Source: Pandoraea fibrosis
GTDB taxonomy: Bacteria; Pseudomonadota; Gammaproteobacteria; Burkholderiales; Burkholderiaceae
DNA length: 64,000 nt
Reading direction: 5' to 3'
NCBI RefSeq assembly: GCF_000807775.2
Contig: NZ_CP047385.1
Span: 1,860,001 to 1,924,000, forward strand
Shown: positions 1-9,098 of the stretch, one piece after another
How the letters are laid out: every line of letters begins with the position of its first letter
How positions within the stretch are numbered: the first letter of the stretch is position 1
Translations under genes and position numbers: made by a program
Notes under the pieces: generated by a model
Database searches by the model: none
Told to the model about the DNA's origin: nothing
Seen by the model: the letters and a program-made list of their open reading frames with translations, nothing else

Positions 1-2
1 AA

Positions 3-107
3 CGGCAAGTCGCCGCCATGGCGGCCTTCGACGAAGCGGCGGCGGCCGCCGCTGCCACGGCCGCTACAGCGGCTGCCGAGTCAAACGCGCCGGGAGCCAG
101 CACGTGA
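3..107 (+). CDS. C-terminal end of an upstream gene (partial)
   Basis: An open frame runs in from the left edge and ends at a TGA at 105-107, overlapping the GTG start of the next gene by 4 nt (GTGA). The visible 34 residues are very rich in Ala and Thr, a disordered-looking tail with no recognisable domain. In related Burkholderiaceae the gene before the S4-domain gene is often ferrochelatase (hemH), but nothing in this tail proves that. The tight overlap suggests translational coupling with the hslR-like gene. Confidence 0.5.
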   Translation, partial: RQVAAMAAFDEAAAAAAATAATAAAESNAPGAST

Positions 108-505
108 CGGTCAAGGTTGACGACTCCCCGCAAGCCGCCACGCGTATCGACAAATGGCTGTGGGCCGCCCGTTTCTTCAAAACCCGTTCGCTCGCCACGC
201 AAGCCGTCGACCGCGGCCGGGTGCTGTGCAACGACGCTCGCGTCAAACCGGCGCGCGACGTGCGTCCAGGCGATATTGTCTCGATCGATAACGGCAGCAC
301 GCGCTGGGAAGTGCGGGTGAAGGCCATCGCAGAAGTCCGGGGTTCCGCGCCCGTCGCACAGTCGCTGTACGACGAAACGGAAACCAGTATTCGCGCGCGT
401 GCCGACGAAAGTGAGCGCCGACGTCTGTTTCAGGAGCCCGCGGCACAGATGCACGGGCGTCCGACGAAGCGCGACCGGCGGCGCCTCGGCGGGATTGGCG
501 AGTAG
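104..505 (+). CDS. hslR: S4-domain RNA-binding heat shock protein Hsp15
   Basis: A 133-aa protein with an S4 RNA-binding domain at about residues 14-75. The hallmark segment RIDKWLWAARFFKTRS is followed by the conserved VDRGRVLCN and PGDIV parts, and the C-terminal tail is basic. Members of the Hsp15 family bind stalled 50S subunits carrying peptidyl-tRNA and help recycle them after heat shock. The GTG at 104 is chosen because it overlaps the stop of the preceding gene and gives the usual family length. Its place just before grpE-dnaK-dnaJ agrees with a heat-shock role. No obvious terminator follows it. Confidence 0.9.
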   Translation: MTVKVDDSPQAATRIDKWLWAARFFKTRSLATQAVDRGRVLCNDARVKPARDVRPGDIVSIDNGSTRWEVRVKAIAEVRGSAPVAQSLYDETETSIRARADESERRRLFQEPAAQMHGRPTKRDRRRLGGIGE

Positions 506-698
506 CCTGCACCGGTCCCGAGGTTTCCCGACTTGGCCTCATCAACGGTTTTTCAACGCCGGAATGAACGCCGCCGCTGGCGAAGTGCGCAGCGGCGGAC
601 GTAGGGTGGAGCGGTGTTCAAGCTGTCCCGCGAGACGCGGAACGAACCGGGAGAGCGGCTTCGCACACGACGGCACATGTCGTGTGCACCCGGGGCGA

Positions 699-887
699 TC
701 AGCGCGAAGGGATTCCGGTGTTGGACGAATGCACCGGCATGCCCGGCATTTCGACGAAATGATGCAGTACCGCCCGCACGCCACCGTATTCGGTGTCGCG
801 CCGCGTGACTGCGCCGGACAAGCAGATCGTAATCGTTACCGTCGTCACCAACGCAAGGATGAAGACAACAGCCAGTGGCAGCTTCAT
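699..887 (-). CDS. Small single-span membrane or exported protein, unknown function
   Basis: A 62-aa reading frame beginning MKLPLAVVFILALVTT. The first ~28 residues form a hydrophobic segment, either a signal anchor or an uncleaved signal peptide, followed by a short polar tail containing RRDTEYGG and two His. The start at 887 is preceded on the minus strand by a good Shine-Dalgarno, AGGAGC, 6 nt upstream. Upstream ATG-less codons in the same frame are ignored for that reason. The function is not recognisable. It lies alone between hslR and grpE, on the opposite strand, with a perfect inverted repeat at 911-933 in its presumed 5' leader. Its shortness means it could still be spurious, but the ribosome binding site and hydrophobic N-terminus favour a real gene. 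Confidence 0.55.
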   Translation of the reverse strand: MKLPLAVVFILALVTTVTITICLSGAVTRRDTEYGGVRAVLHHFVEMPGMPVHSSNTGIPSR

Positions 888-910
888 GATGCGCTCCTGA
901 AAGAACACTA

Positions 911-933
911 CGCCGGACGGGGGGTGTCCGGCG
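911..933. repeat. Perfect 8-bp inverted repeat (hairpin)
   Basis: CGCCGGAC at 911-918 pairs with GTCCGGCG at 926-933 across a G-rich 7-nt loop. It lies 24 bp upstream of the small membrane-protein gene on the minus strand, so it could be in that leader. It could also act as a weak terminator for transcripts coming from hslR. No T-tract follows on either side. Confidence 0.5.
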
Positions 934-1089
934 AGCGGCCGGGTCCAGCACGGCACATCCATCAACTGGACCGTTATTCATGTTAGGTCGCAGCAACGGC
1001 CGATACAATAGAGGACTCGTAACGCGTGTAACCGGATATTTGCCGGCACGCCGCGCGCACCGACATGGCGCACAGAATGCCCGCCAGCT

Positions 1090-1118
1090 CTTGAAAACGG
1101 TGTGAACGCCCCTACTAT
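1090..1118 (+). promoter_or_regulatory. Sigma-32 type heat-shock promoter upstream of grpE
   Basis: CTTGAAA at 1090-1096 is followed after 12 nt by CCCCTACTAT at 1109-1118. The sigma-32 consensus is CTTGAAA, 11-16 nt, CCCCATNT, so the -35 is exact and the -10 nearly so. It sits about 70 bp before the grpE start, the expected place for heat-shock control of grpE and possibly of the genes after it. Confidence 0.8.
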
Positions 1119-1186
1119 CCAAAGGGATTTGAACCGGTGGCGCATCGTCGTGGTGCGCTGCAAGAACCTTTTGACGACTCAAGCTC

Positions 1187-1732
1187 ATGACTGAACAGCA
1201 AAACACCCCCGACCAGCCGATTCCGTCTCAGGCCGAAGCGGCCCCGAACGACGCTGAGCTCGCGAACGACGCGCTGCCCTCGGTCGAGGCGCAACTTCTG
1301 GCCGCTCAGGCCGAAGCGGCGAGCCTGCGCGACGACGCGTTGCGTGCCCGCGCCGAGATGGAGAACGTGCGCCGTCGTGCGGAAGATGAAGTGGCCAAGG
1401 CCCGTAAATTCGCCGTGGAAAGCTTCGCAGAGAACCTGCTGCCGGTGATCGACAGCCTGGAAGCCGCCGCCGCCGACAAGAGTGGCGACGTGGCCAAGCT
1501 GCAGGAAGGCGTGGCCCTGACGTTGCGCCAACTGGTCTCGGCGCTCGAGCGCAGCAAGGTGTCGGTCATCGACCCGGCAGGCGCGAAGTTCGATCCGCAT
1601 CAGCATCAGGCTATCTCGATGGTGCCGGCCGATCAGGAACCGAACACCGTGGTTGCCGTGCTGCAAAAGGGTTACCTGATTGCCGACCGCGTACTGCGCC
1701 CGGCGCTCGTGACCGTCGCCGCCGGCAAGTAA
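1187..1732 (+). CDS. grpE: Nucleotide exchange factor GrpE
   Basis: A 181-aa GrpE homologue. It has an acidic, disordered N-terminus, a long coiled coil over roughly residues 28-75 containing the conserved [11 protein letters not shown] stretch, the family segment [13 protein letters not shown], and a C-terminal beta domain with the typical FDPHQHQA...VLQKGY...LRPALV pattern. GrpE dimers release ADP from DnaK in the cytoplasmic Hsp70 cycle. The gene lies downstream of a sigma-32 type promoter (1090-1118) and upstream of a thioredoxin-like gene and dnaK, the order common in Burkholderiales. Confidence 0.97.
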   Translation: MTEQQNTPDQPIPSQAEAAPNDAELANDALPSVEAQLLAAQAEAASLRDDALRARAEMENVRRRAEDEVAKARKFAVESFAENLLPVIDSLEAAAADKSGDVAKLQEGVALTLRQLVSALERSKVSVIDPAGAKFDPHQHQAISMVPADQEPNTVVAVLQKGYLIADRVLRPALVTVAAGK

Positions 1733-1893
1733 CCGTATTGCCATGACATCATGGAAAGCTTCGGCCTTCCGCCTGCTGTCCGGTGGTGCGAGGCGCAGGC
1801 AAGACGTGGCAAGCCGCCAGCGTCAGCATTGACGGGGGCGGCAGGAAGCCGCAGGAAGCAGCAATCGGCAGGCATCAGCAAGGATCAGCGATC

Positions 1894-2322
1894 ATGGCAG
1901 GCGATCTTCCGGGCATGGCAGGTGTGGACGGCACGGCATTCGAAGCGTTTTCGATGCAGGCGCTGACGACCGAAACGTTCGATGAAGGGCTGCGTGAAGC
2001 GGGCGACGCGCTGGCAGTGGTGTTTTTCTGGGGCGTCGACTGTTTCAACTGCGAAGTCGCCAAAAAGACCATGCTCGCGCAGCGTGAAGCCATCGATGCC
2101 TTGGGGCTGCGCTGGTTTCACGCCAATGTGTACGCCGATATGGCGCTGGCGAAGCGCTTCGCGCTACACGGCGTGCCGACGTTTTTCTTCTTCCACGAAG
2201 GCAAGAAGCTGGGCCGGGCGACCGGCTGGCACGGCTTGCCCCAGTTCCGGCTGGCGGTGGCTGCCGCCCGCGAGAAAATCGCGGCGGCGGGGGGCAAAAC
2301 CGGACAACAAGAAGGGTCTTGA
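1894..2322 (+). CDS. Thioredoxin family protein
   Basis: A 142-aa thioredoxin-fold protein. The redox site is CFNC inside VVFFWGVDCFNCE (near residue 50). The cis-proline segment GVPTFFFFHEGKKLGRATGW follows about 60 residues later, as in thioredoxins. I start it at the ATG at 1894, because the longer frame back to 1783 has no domain content and AGGA precedes this ATG. It is inserted between grpE and dnaK, an arrangement seen in Burkholderia relatives, so it probably helps thiol maintenance of chaperone clients during heat stress. The partner is not known. No signal peptide is present, so it should be cytoplasmic. Confidence 0.88.
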   Translation: MAGDLPGMAGVDGTAFEAFSMQALTTETFDEGLREAGDALAVVFFWGVDCFNCEVAKKTMLAQREAIDALGLRWFHANVYADMALAKRFALHGVPTFFFFHEGKKLGRATGWHGLPQFRLAVAAAREKIAAAGGKTGQQEGS

Positions 2323-2418
2323 AATGTACCGGGCTGCACCCATATGTCGTGCAGATCAATGAATTGAATGGGCCGCAGGCCCGACGCAAAGACACAAAGG
2401 ACGCTAGGAGAAATTCAA

Positions 2419-4344
2419 ATGGGCAAAATTATCGGTATCGACTTGGGCACCACGAACTCGTGCGTGGCCGTCATGGAAGGCAATCAGGTCAAGATCATCG
2501 AAAACGCGGAAGGTGCCCGCACCACGCCGTCGATCATCGCCTACATGGACGATGGTGAGATTCTCGTCGGCGCACCGGCCAAGCGCCAGGCGGTGACCAA
2601 CCCGAAGAACACGCTGTACGCTGTCAAGCGCCTGATCGGCCGTCGCTTCGAAGAAAAGGAAGTGCAGAAGGACATCGGCCTGATGCCGTACAAGATCATC
2701 AAGGCCGACAACGGTGACGCCTGGGTGGAAGCGCGCGACCAGAAGCTGGCCCCGCCGCAGATTTCCGCCGAAGTGCTGCGCAAGATGAAGAAGACCGCCG
2801 AAGACTATCTGGGCGAGCCGGTCACGGAAGCCGTGATCACGGTGCCGGCGTACTTCAACGACAGTCAGCGTCAGGCCACGAAGGACGCAGGCCGCATCGC
2901 CGGTCTGGAAGTCAAGCGCATCATCAACGAGCCGACCGCTGCCGCACTGGCTTTCGGTCTGGACAAGAAGGAAGGCGGCGACCGCAAGATCGCGGTGTAT
3001 GACCTGGGTGGCGGCACGTTCGACATCTCGATCATCGAAATCGCGGATGTGGACGGCGAACACCAGTTCGAAGTGCTGTCGACCAACGGCGACACGTTCC
3101 TGGGCGGCGAAGACTTCGACCAGCGCATCATCGACTACATCATCGCCGAGTTCAAGAAGGAGCAAGGCGTCGATCTGTCGAAGGATGTGCTCGCGCTGCA
3201 ACGCCTGAAGGAAGCGGCGGAAAAGGCCAAGATCGAACTGTCGTCGAGCCAGCAGACCGAAATCAACCTGCCGTACATCACGGCTGACGCCTCGGGTCCG
3301 AAGCACTTGAACCTGAAGATCACGCGCGCCAAGCTCGAAGCGCTGGTCGAAGAGCTGATCGATCGCACGATCGAACCCTGCCGCATGGCCATCAAGGATG
3401 CCGGCGTGAAGGTCAGCGACATCGACGACGTGATTCTGGTCGGCGGTATGACCCGCATGCCGAAGGTGCAGGAGAAGGTCAAGGAGTTCTTCGGCAAGGA
3501 ACCGCGCAAGGACGTGAACCCGGATGAAGCTGTGGCCGCTGGTGCCTCGATTCAGGGTTCGGTGCTTTCGGGCGACCGCAAGGACGTGCTGCTGCTCGAC
3601 GTGACCCCGCTCTCGCTCGGTATCGAAACGCTGGGCGGCGTGATGACGAAGATGATCACGAAGAACACCACGATCCCGACGAAGCACTCGCAAGTGTTCT
3701 CGACGGCGGACGACAACCAGCCGGCCGTGACGATCAAGGTGTATCAGGGCGAGCGCGAGATGGCCGCCGGCAACAAGTCGCTGGGCGAGTTCAACCTCGA
3801 AGGCATTCCGCCCGCCGCACGTGGCACGCCGCAGATCGAAGTGACCTTCGACATCGACGCCAACGGCATTCTGCACGTCGGCGCGAAGGACAAGGCCACG
3901 GGCAAGGAAAACAAGATTGTCATCAAGGCGAACTCGGGCCTGTCGGACGCCGAGATCGAGCAAATGGTGAAGGATGCCGAGCTTAACGCCGAAGAAGACA
4001 AGAAGGCTCGCGAGCTGGCCGATGCCCGTAACCAGGGCGACGCCCTGGTGCACAGCACCCGCAAGGCGCTGACCGAGTACGGCGACAAGATCGAGGCTTC
4101 GGAGAAGGAAGCCATCGAGTCGGCCATCACGGCACTGGAAGGCGCACTGCGCGGTTCGGACAAGGCAGATATCGACGCCAAGGCCGAAGCGCTGGGTACC
4201 GCCAGCCAGAAGCTCGGCGAGAAGATGTACGCCGACATGCAGGCACAAGCCGGTGCTGCGGGTGCCGCAGGTGCCGAGCAGGGCAAGCCGCATGACGATA
4301 ACGTGGTTGACGCTGAAGTGAAGGAAGTCAACGACAAGAAGTAA
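2419..4344 (+). CDS. dnaK: Hsp70 chaperone DnaK
   Basis: A full-length 641-aa Hsp70. Visible landmarks are the phosphate-1 motif [13 protein letters not shown] at the N-terminus, the [11 protein letters not shown] phosphate-2 motif, the hydrophobic linker [19 protein letters not shown] and the substrate domain with [15 protein letters not shown] strands. The C-terminal tail is Ala/Gly-rich and ends in an acidic [12 protein letters not shown] segment, as in proteobacterial DnaK. The start at 2419 follows AGGAG with good spacing; the extra 17 codons upstream are non-homologous. It works with GrpE (upstream) and DnaJ (downstream). A hairpin at 4389-4435 separates it from dnaJ and probably sets the DnaK:DnaJ ratio. 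Confidence 0.99.
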   Translation: MGKIIGIDLGTTNSCVAVMEGNQVKIIENAEGARTTPSIIAYMDDGEILVGAPAKRQAVTNPKNTLYAVKRLIGRRFEEKEVQKDIGLMPYKIIKADNGDAWVEARDQKLAPPQISAEVLRKMKKTAEDYLGEPVTEAVITVPAYFNDSQRQATKDAGRIAGLEVKRIINEPTAAALAFGLDKKEGGDRKIAVYDLGGGTFDISIIEIADVDGEHQFEVLSTNGDTFLGGEDFDQRIIDYIIAEFKKEQGVDLSKDVLALQRLKEAAEKAKIELSSSQQTEINLPYITADASGPKHLNLKITRAKLEALVEELIDRTIEPCRMAIKDAGVKVSDIDDVILVGGMTRMPKVQEKVKEFFGKEPRKDVNPDEAVAAGASIQGSVLSGDRKDVLLLDVTPLSLGIETLGGVMTKMITKNTTIPTKHSQVFSTADDNQPAVTIKVYQGEREMAAGNKSLGEFNLEGIPPAARGTPQIEVTFDIDANGILHVGAKDKATGKENKIVIKANSGLSDAEIEQMVKDAELNAEEDKKARELADARNQGDALVHSTRKALTEYGDKIEASEKEAIESAITALEGALRGSDKADIDAKAEALGTASQKLGEKMYADMQAQAGAAGAAGAEQGKPHDDNVVDAEVKEVNDKK

Positions 4345-4388
4345 GGTGTGCATGGCGCGCGGCGCACCCCGTTGTGCGCTGCGTGTAG

Positions 4389-4435
4389 GCCGGGTATCGA
4401 AGTTCTCTGCAAAGGGAATCTCGACCCGGCTTTTT
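4389..4435 (+). terminator. Hairpin with T-tract between dnaK and dnaJ
   Basis: GCCGGGT at 4389-4395 pairs with ACCCGGC at 4424-4430, with further pairing inside (ATCGA against TCGA), and TTTTT follows at 4431-4435. This is a good intrinsic terminator or attenuator. Lying inside the operon, it likely allows partial read-through into dnaJ. Confidence 0.75.
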
Positions 4436-4471
4436 GCCTGATGGCGACATGCGCCAACATTGGAAAGACTT

Positions 4472-5617
4472 ATGGCCAAACGTGATTACTACGAAGTCCT
4501 TGGCGTTGCCAAGAACGCCACCGACGACGAAATCAAGAAGGCGTATCGCAAGCTGGCGATGAAATACCATCCGGACCGCAATCCGGACAGCAAGGACGCC
4601 GAAGAAAAGTTCAAGGAAGTCAAAGAAGCCTACGAGATGCTCTCCGAGGCGGAGAAGCGCGCTGCATACGACCAGTACGGTCACGCGGGCGTCGACCCGA
4701 ACATGGGCGGCTTCGGCGGTGCAGGCGGACAGGGCTTCGGCGGTTTCGCAGATGCGTTCGGCGACATCTTCGGCGACATCTTCGGTCAGGGCGGCCCCGG
4801 TGGCGGTCGCGGTGGCCGGGCGGGCCCGCAGGTGTATCGCGGCGCGGATCTTCGCTACAACATGGAGATCACGCTCGAGCAGGCGGCGAACGGTTTCGAC
4901 ACGCAGATTCGTGTGCCGAGCTGGGAAGAATGCGAGGTCTGTCACGGCAACGGCGCGAAGCCGGGCACGAAGCCCGAGACTTGCCCGACCTGTAACGGTT
5001 CGGGGTCGGTGCGCATGTCGCAAGGCTTCTTCAGCATTCAGCAGACCTGCCCGAAGTGCCATGGCACGGGCTCGTACATTCCCGAGCCCTGCACGAACTG
5101 CCACGGGTCGGGCAAGATCAAGAAGACCAAGACGCTGGAGATCAAGATCCCGGCGGGTATCGAAGACGGCATGCGCATCCGCTCGTCCGGCAACGGGGAG
5201 CCCGGTGTGAACGGCGGTCCCGCGGGCGACCTGTATGTGGAAATCCACATCAAGGCGCACAACGTGTTCGAGCGTGACGGCGACGACCTGCATTGCCAGA
5301 TGCCGATTTCGTTTGCGACGGCAGCGCTGGGCGGCGACATCGACGCACCGACGCTGCACGGCAAGGCGACCTTCGAAGTGCCGGAAGGCACCCAGACGGG
5401 CAAGACGTTCCGCCTGCGCGGCAAGGGCATCAAGGGCTTGCGCGCGAGCTATCCGGGCGATCTGTACGTGCATGTACAGGTGGAAACGCCGGTCAAGCTT
5501 AACGACGCGCAAAAGCAGATGCTGCGTGACTTCGATGCCTCCCTGAAGGAAGGCGGCGCGCGTCACAGCCCGCAATCGAAGGGATGGTTTGATCGTGTGA
5601 AGCAGTTCTTCGAGTAA
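4472..5617 (+). CDS. dnaJ: Hsp40 co-chaperone DnaJ
   Basis: A 381-aa class A J-protein. The J domain has HPD at residues 33-35 (KYHPDRN). It is followed by a Gly/Phe-rich region and four CxxCxGxG zinc-binding repeats: [24 protein letters not shown] and CTNCHGSG. The C-terminal substrate-binding domains carry [13 protein letters not shown] and [11 protein letters not shown]. It stimulates DnaK ATPase activity and delivers clients. The start at 4472 is set by the family start [11 protein letters not shown]. It ends 4 bp before pabB, so the two are probably co-transcribed. Confidence 0.98.
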   Translation: MAKRDYYEVLGVAKNATDDEIKKAYRKLAMKYHPDRNPDSKDAEEKFKEVKEAYEMLSEAEKRAAYDQYGHAGVDPNMGGFGGAGGQGFGGFADAFGDIFGDIFGQGGPGGGRGGRAGPQVYRGADLRYNMEITLEQAANGFDTQIRVPSWEECEVCHGNGAKPGTKPETCPTCNGSGSVRMSQGFFSIQQTCPKCHGTGSYIPEPCTNCHGSGKIKKTKTLEIKIPAGIEDGMRIRSSGNGEPGVNGGPAGDLYVEIHIKAHNVFERDGDDLHCQMPISFATAALGGDIDAPTLHGKATFEVPEGTQTGKTFRLRGKGIKGLRASYPGDLYVHVQVETPVKLNDAQKQMLRDFDASLKEGGARHSPQSKGWFDRVKQFFE

Positions 5618-5621
5618 TTCC

Positions 5622-7559
5622 ATGCAAAGTGAAGCGCCCCTGGCCGCATTCGCGCTGTTGGACGACAGCGCGGACCCGGCCGGCGGGGCGCGTCTGTATA
5701 CCGGGCTCGTTCGTGAGGTGACTTGCGACGAGCCCGGTGTGCTTTCGGACGCGCTCCGCGAAGTGGAAGACGCTACGCGTCAGGGTTGGCATGCCGTCCT
5801 GCTGACGGACTACGAATTCGGCGTGCGTCTGGGCGGTGTGCACACGGTGACGACACGCCGCGCGCCGGGCCAGTTTCGTGCGCTGCTGTTTCGCACGTTG
5901 CAGCGGCTCGACGCGACTCAGACACAGACGTGGCTGTCGCGGCAGGAAGCGGCGTATGCCGATACCGATGCCTATGTGACCGCGCCCTCCGATACCGGCG
6001 CCAGCGACGACATTCGCCCGCCTGGCGTTGCCGGTGTCGCGGCGCTGCAAGGCGACGTGAGCGACGCCGCCTTTGACGACGCCATCGCGCGTATCCACGA
6101 TTGGCTCTCGCAGGGCGAGTGCTACCAGATCAACTACACCTACCGTCTGAATTTCGACGCGTTCGGCTCGCCTGTCGCGCTGTATCGCCGCTTGCGCGCG
6201 CGTCAGCCGGTGCCGTATGGGGCGCTCGTCATGCTGCCCGGCGCGCGAGGTGTGGCGGGCCGCGCGATCCTCTCGCTCTCTCCCGAACTCTTCCTGCGTC
6301 ACTCGCGCGGCCGGATCGAAGCTCGACCGATGAAAGGCACGGCGCCGGCGTGTGGCGACCCGGCAGAAGACGCCAAACGCAGTGCCGCGCTCGCGGCTGA
6401 CGAGAAGAATCGTGCCGAGAATCTGATGATCGTCGATCTGCTGCGTAACGATCTCGGACGTATCGCCACATCGGGTTCGGTCAAGGTGCCGAAGCTCTTC
6501 GAGGTGACGCGCTTCGCAAGCGTGTTGCAGATGACGTCGACCGTTACGGCGACGCTGCCGCCCGCCACGTCGTTTGCCGAGGTGTTGCGCGCGTTGTATC
6601 CGTGCGGCTCGATTACGGGGGCGCCGAAGCATCGCACCATGCAACTGATCGGTGAACTGGAAGCGTCGCCGCGCGGGTTGTACACCGGCGCGATCGGCTG
6701 GCTCGATGCGCGCGAGGACGACCCGCAGGCGCTCGGCGACTTCTGCCTGTCCGTCGCCATTCGAACGCTGGAACTCGACGCCCCGGATGCGGGCGGACTG
6801 CGGCGCGGCCGACTCGGTGTGGGGGCCGGCATCGTGCTCGACAGCAAGGCGGAAGAAGAGCGCGAAGAGTGCAAACTCAAGGCGCGGTTTCTGAGCGCGC
6901 TCGATCCGGGCTTCGAACTCTTCGAGACGATGCAGGCGACGCGCGGCGGTGGTGTGGCGCATGTCGAACGCCATCTCGCGCGTCTGGCGGCGTCGGCGAC
7001 GTACTTCGGCTTCCGTTTCGACGGTGCGGCGTTACGCGCGCAACTTGATGCCGTTCTCGCAACCCTCGTCGGAGATACCGTTCACCGGGTGCGTCTGGCG
7101 CTTTCCCACGATGGCACAGTCGCGCTCACGCATGCCGTGCTGGCGCCGTTGCCGAGTGACACGGTGACGGTGTTGCTCGCGCAGGACGCCAGCCATACGC
7201 GCGCGGCAGACCTTTTCCTGCGCCATAAGACCACCGTGCGTGCGCAATACGACGCCGCATGGCGCGACGCCGAAGCGAAGGGCGCTTTCGACAGACTGTT
7301 CTTCAACGAACGGGGCGAGTTGACCGAAGGCGGTCGCAGCAATGTGTTCGTCAAGCGCGACGGTATCTGGATGACGCCGCCGTTGTCGTCCGGTGTGTTG
7401 CCGGGCGTGATGCGCGGCGTGATGCTCGACGATCCGGCGTGGTCGGCGGTGGAGGCCGTGCTGACGCGAGACGACCTCGTGAATGCGCAGGCGATTGTCG
7501 TGTGTAACGCTTTGCGAGGCGCACTTCCTGCGGTCATCGCGACGGCCGCAGACGAGTGA
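5622..7559 (+). CDS. pabB: Bifunctional aminodeoxychorismate synthase I / aminodeoxychorismate lyase
   Basis: A 645-aa fusion. Residues ~140-425 are a chorismate-utilising PabB domain, with ARPMKGT (Lys238, the PIKGT lysine typical of aminodeoxychorismate synthase), AENLMIVDLLRNDLGR and GSITGAPKHRTM. Residues ~430-645 are a class IV PLP aminotransferase (PabC) domain, with probable PLP lysine K536 in FLRHKTTVRAQYD, plus NERGELTEGGRSNVFV and GVLPGVMR. Together they would turn chorismate and ammonia into 4-aminobenzoate for folate. The glutaminase subunit PabA is not in this window. The N-terminal 140 residues are the less conserved PabB lobe. Fused pabBC genes are known in several bacteria, so this is notable but not unique. 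Confidence 0.93.
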   Translation: MQSEAPLAAFALLDDSADPAGGARLYTGLVREVTCDEPGVLSDALREVEDATRQGWHAVLLTDYEFGVRLGGVHTVTTRRAPGQFRALLFRTLQRLDATQTQTWLSRQEAAYADTDAYVTAPSDTGASDDIRPPGVAGVAALQGDVSDAAFDDAIARIHDWLSQGECYQINYTYRLNFDAFGSPVALYRRLRARQPVPYGALVMLPGARGVAGRAILSLSPELFLRHSRGRIEARPMKGTAPACGDPAEDAKRSAALAADEKNRAENLMIVDLLRNDLGRIATSGSVKVPKLFEVTRFASVLQMTSTVTATLPPATSFAEVLRALYPCGSITGAPKHRTMQLIGELEASPRGLYTGAIGWLDAREDDPQALGDFCLSVAIRTLELDAPDAGGLRRGRLGVGAGIVLDSKAEEEREECKLKARFLSALDPGFELFETMQATRGGGVAHVERHLARLAASATYFGFRFDGAALRAQLDAVLATLVGDTVHRVRLALSHDGTVALTHAVLAPLPSDTVTVLLAQDASHTRAADLFLRHKTTVRAQYDAAWRDAEAKGAFDRLFFNERGELTEGGRSNVFVKRDGIWMTPPLSSGVLPGVMRGVMLDDPAWSAVEAVLTRDDLVNAQAIVVCNALRGALPAVIATAADE

Positions 7560-7910
7560 CGCCGATCAGGGACGAGCGTTAGTCCTCCTGCTGGAGGAAA
7601 GCCGCGCCCCGCGGTTCGTGCATTGGGCGACACCGCAATGCACTGGGAAAATTCTCAATGGAGCGCTCTTCTGCCTCCGCGTTATGCGGGGTTCCTCGCG
7701 TCTGCTGCCATCGCTCGTCGTTGCCGGAGCGGTCCGTATTTCACCTCTGAGCAGGGCGGTGATGGCGGAAAAATTGATCCCTCGCAAGTAGAAGTCGACC
7801 TTCTTCGATAGTCATTGGGCTGTCGGAGAGTCGGCGCGCCAATACATTTTTCGCACAGAATCCTTTGAGCCGGCATCCGATGTTTGTTTGACTCTCTAGG
7901 AGCGAAAAAC
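7560..7910 (+). promoter_or_regulatory. 351-bp leader region upstream of the collagen-like operon
   Basis: No convincing gene. Two hairpins follow pabB: TCCTCC/GGAGGA (7583-7598, TGCT loop) and GTGCATTG/CAATGCAC (7618-7643). Either could end pabB transcription, though neither has a clear T-tract. The remaining ~260 bp has lower GC than its surroundings. It should hold the promoter of the 7911-12312 operon, but I cannot pick out a confident -35/-10 pair. A clear Shine-Dalgarno, TAGGAGCG, lies 6 nt before the ATG at 7911. Confidence 0.5.
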
Positions 7911-9026
7911 ATGAACGAGAACGATCTGGAACTGCAGCTCAACGAAGACCAGATTCGCCATATTCAGGCGATGACCGGACAGCGTATCGGGGCGATTCGA
8001 GTGGTGTCGAATTTCCCGGGGCTTCAGGGGGTACAGGGGGCGCAGGGCGTGCAGGGTATGCAAGGCGCGCAAGGTATGCAGCCTCTGGGAATGCAAGGCC
8101 CGCAGGGCGTTCAAGGTGTGCAAGGTCCGCAAGGCATGCAGTGGCCGCAAGGATATCAGCCCGCGCAAGGTGTGCAGGGCCTGCAAGGGGTTCAAGGCAT
8201 GCAGGGCGCTCAAGGTGTGCAGGGGCCGCAAGGCATGCAAGCGGCTCAGGGCATGCAGGGTCCGCAGGGATATCAGCACGCGCAAGGTATGCAGGGTCCG
8301 CAAGGATATCAACACGCCCAAGGTGTGCAGGGTCCGCAAGGCATGCAAGGGGTCCAAGGCATGCAGTGGCCGCAAGGTTATCAGCACGCGCAAGGCGTGC
8401 AAGGACCGCAAGGTATGCAGGGGGCTCAAGGCGTGCAAGGTCCGCAAGGTATGCAAGGGGTTCAAGGCATGCAAGGTCCGCAGGGATATCAGCATGCGCA
8501 AGGTGTGCAGGGTCCGCAAGGCATGCAGGGCGCTCAAGGCATGCAGGGTCCGCAGGGATATCAACACGCCCAAGGTGTGCAGGGTCCGCAAGGCATGCAG
8601 GGCGCTCAAGGCATGCAGGGTCCGCAGGGATATCAATACGCCCAAGGTGTGCAGGGTCCGCAAGGCATGCAGGGCGCTCAAGGCATGCAAGGTCCGCAGG
8701 GATATCAACACGCCCAAGGTGTGCAGGGCCCGCAAGGCATGCAAGGGGTTCAAGGCATACAAGGTCCGCAGGGATATCAACACGCCCAAGGTGTGCAGGG
8801 TCCGCAAGGCATGCAAGGGGTTCAGGGCATGCAGGGTCCCCAGGGATATCAGCACGCGCAAGGCGTGCAGGGCCAGCAAGGTATGCAAGGAGTTCAAGGC
8901 ATGCAAGGTCCGCAGGGATATCAGCACGCTCAAGGCGTGCAAGGCCCACAAGGCATACAAGGCCCACAAGGCGTTCAAGGGCCGGAGCATGCTCAGGGCA
9001 TTCAAGGCTCCCAGGGGTTGCATTGA
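7911..9026 (+). CDS. Collagen-like Gly-X-Gln repeat protein, putative modified substrate
   Basis: A 371-aa protein in two parts. Residues 1-36 are a leader-like segment with the motif [17 protein letters not shown] (10-26). From residue 37 to the end the chain is triplets of the form G-X-Q (X = V, M, P, A, Y, L, I), except for one break near residue 59 (MQPLG). Gln is at nearly every third position. The first residue of the triplet is usually Gly but becomes His, Tyr, Pro, Ala or Trp at regular places (HAQ about ten times, WPQ twice, YAQ and PAQ once). There are 11 GYQ triplets. The repeat region has no Cys, Lys or Arg. There is no Sec signal peptide, LPXTG or membrane anchor, unlike most bacterial collagen-like surface proteins. 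It is followed by enzyme genes typical of peptide modification. I infer that it is their substrate; no function is known to me. Confidence 0.85.
   Translation: MNENDLELQLNEDQIRHIQAMTGQRIGAIRVVSNFPGLQGVQGAQGVQGMQGAQGMQPLGMQGPQGVQGVQGPQGMQWPQGYQPAQGVQGLQGVQGMQGAQGVQGPQGMQAAQGMQGPQGYQHAQGMQGPQGYQHAQGVQGPQGMQGVQGMQWPQGYQHAQGVQGPQGMQGAQGVQGPQGMQGVQGMQGPQGYQHAQGVQGPQGMQGAQGMQGPQGYQHAQGVQGPQGMQGAQGMQGPQGYQYAQGVQGPQGMQGAQGMQGPQGYQHAQGVQGPQGMQGVQGIQGPQGYQHAQGVQGPQGMQGVQGMQGPQGYQHAQGVQGQQGMQGVQGMQGPQGYQHAQGVQGPQGIQGPQGVQGPEHAQGIQGSQGLH
8485..8988 (+). repeat. Tandem 72-bp coding repeats, seven units
   Basis: The hexamer GATATC recurs exactly every 72 bp at 8485, 8557, 8629, 8701, 8773, 8845 and 8917. 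It marks 24-codon units of eight triplets that open with HAQ-GVQ (once YAQ) and close with GPQ-GYQ. Earlier units (from about 8146) are less regular, with 12-codon insertions and short units. The copies differ mainly at synonymous positions and at the fifth triplet (GAQ or GVQ). This argues for recent expansion by unequal crossing-over under protein-level selection. Confidence 0.9.
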
Positions 9027-9098
9027 TCGCAATGCCGCGGTCGACGGCGCGAGCGTGTGCAGAGGGTTCGCGCGCTAGTGTGCTCGTTGACTAACTGT

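Noticed and set aside
399..986. 195-codon plus-strand frame overlapping the end of hslR
   Set aside because: It has no start signal, its product is Arg/His-rich without a domain, and it overlaps a clear hslR ending and a hairpin region.
2404..4479. A 691-codon minus-strand frame across dnaK, and a similar 431-codon one across dnaJ
   Set aside because: Typical antisense shadows of highly expressed, GC-rich, codon-biased genes. The His/Arg/Leu-rich products match no family.
8146..8988. Possible CRISPR array from the regular repeats
   Set aside because: The repeats are in frame, 72 bp long with no unique spacers, and encode a continuous protein. No cas genes are near.
7896..9032. A 378-codon open frame on the minus strand antisense to the collagen-like gene, plus long frames in other phases
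   Set aside because: They arise because the repetitive Gly-X-Gln sequence has few stop codons in any frame. They lack a ribosome binding site and have no recognisable domain, whereas the plus-strand frame has a strong Shine-Dalgarno and a meaningful leader.
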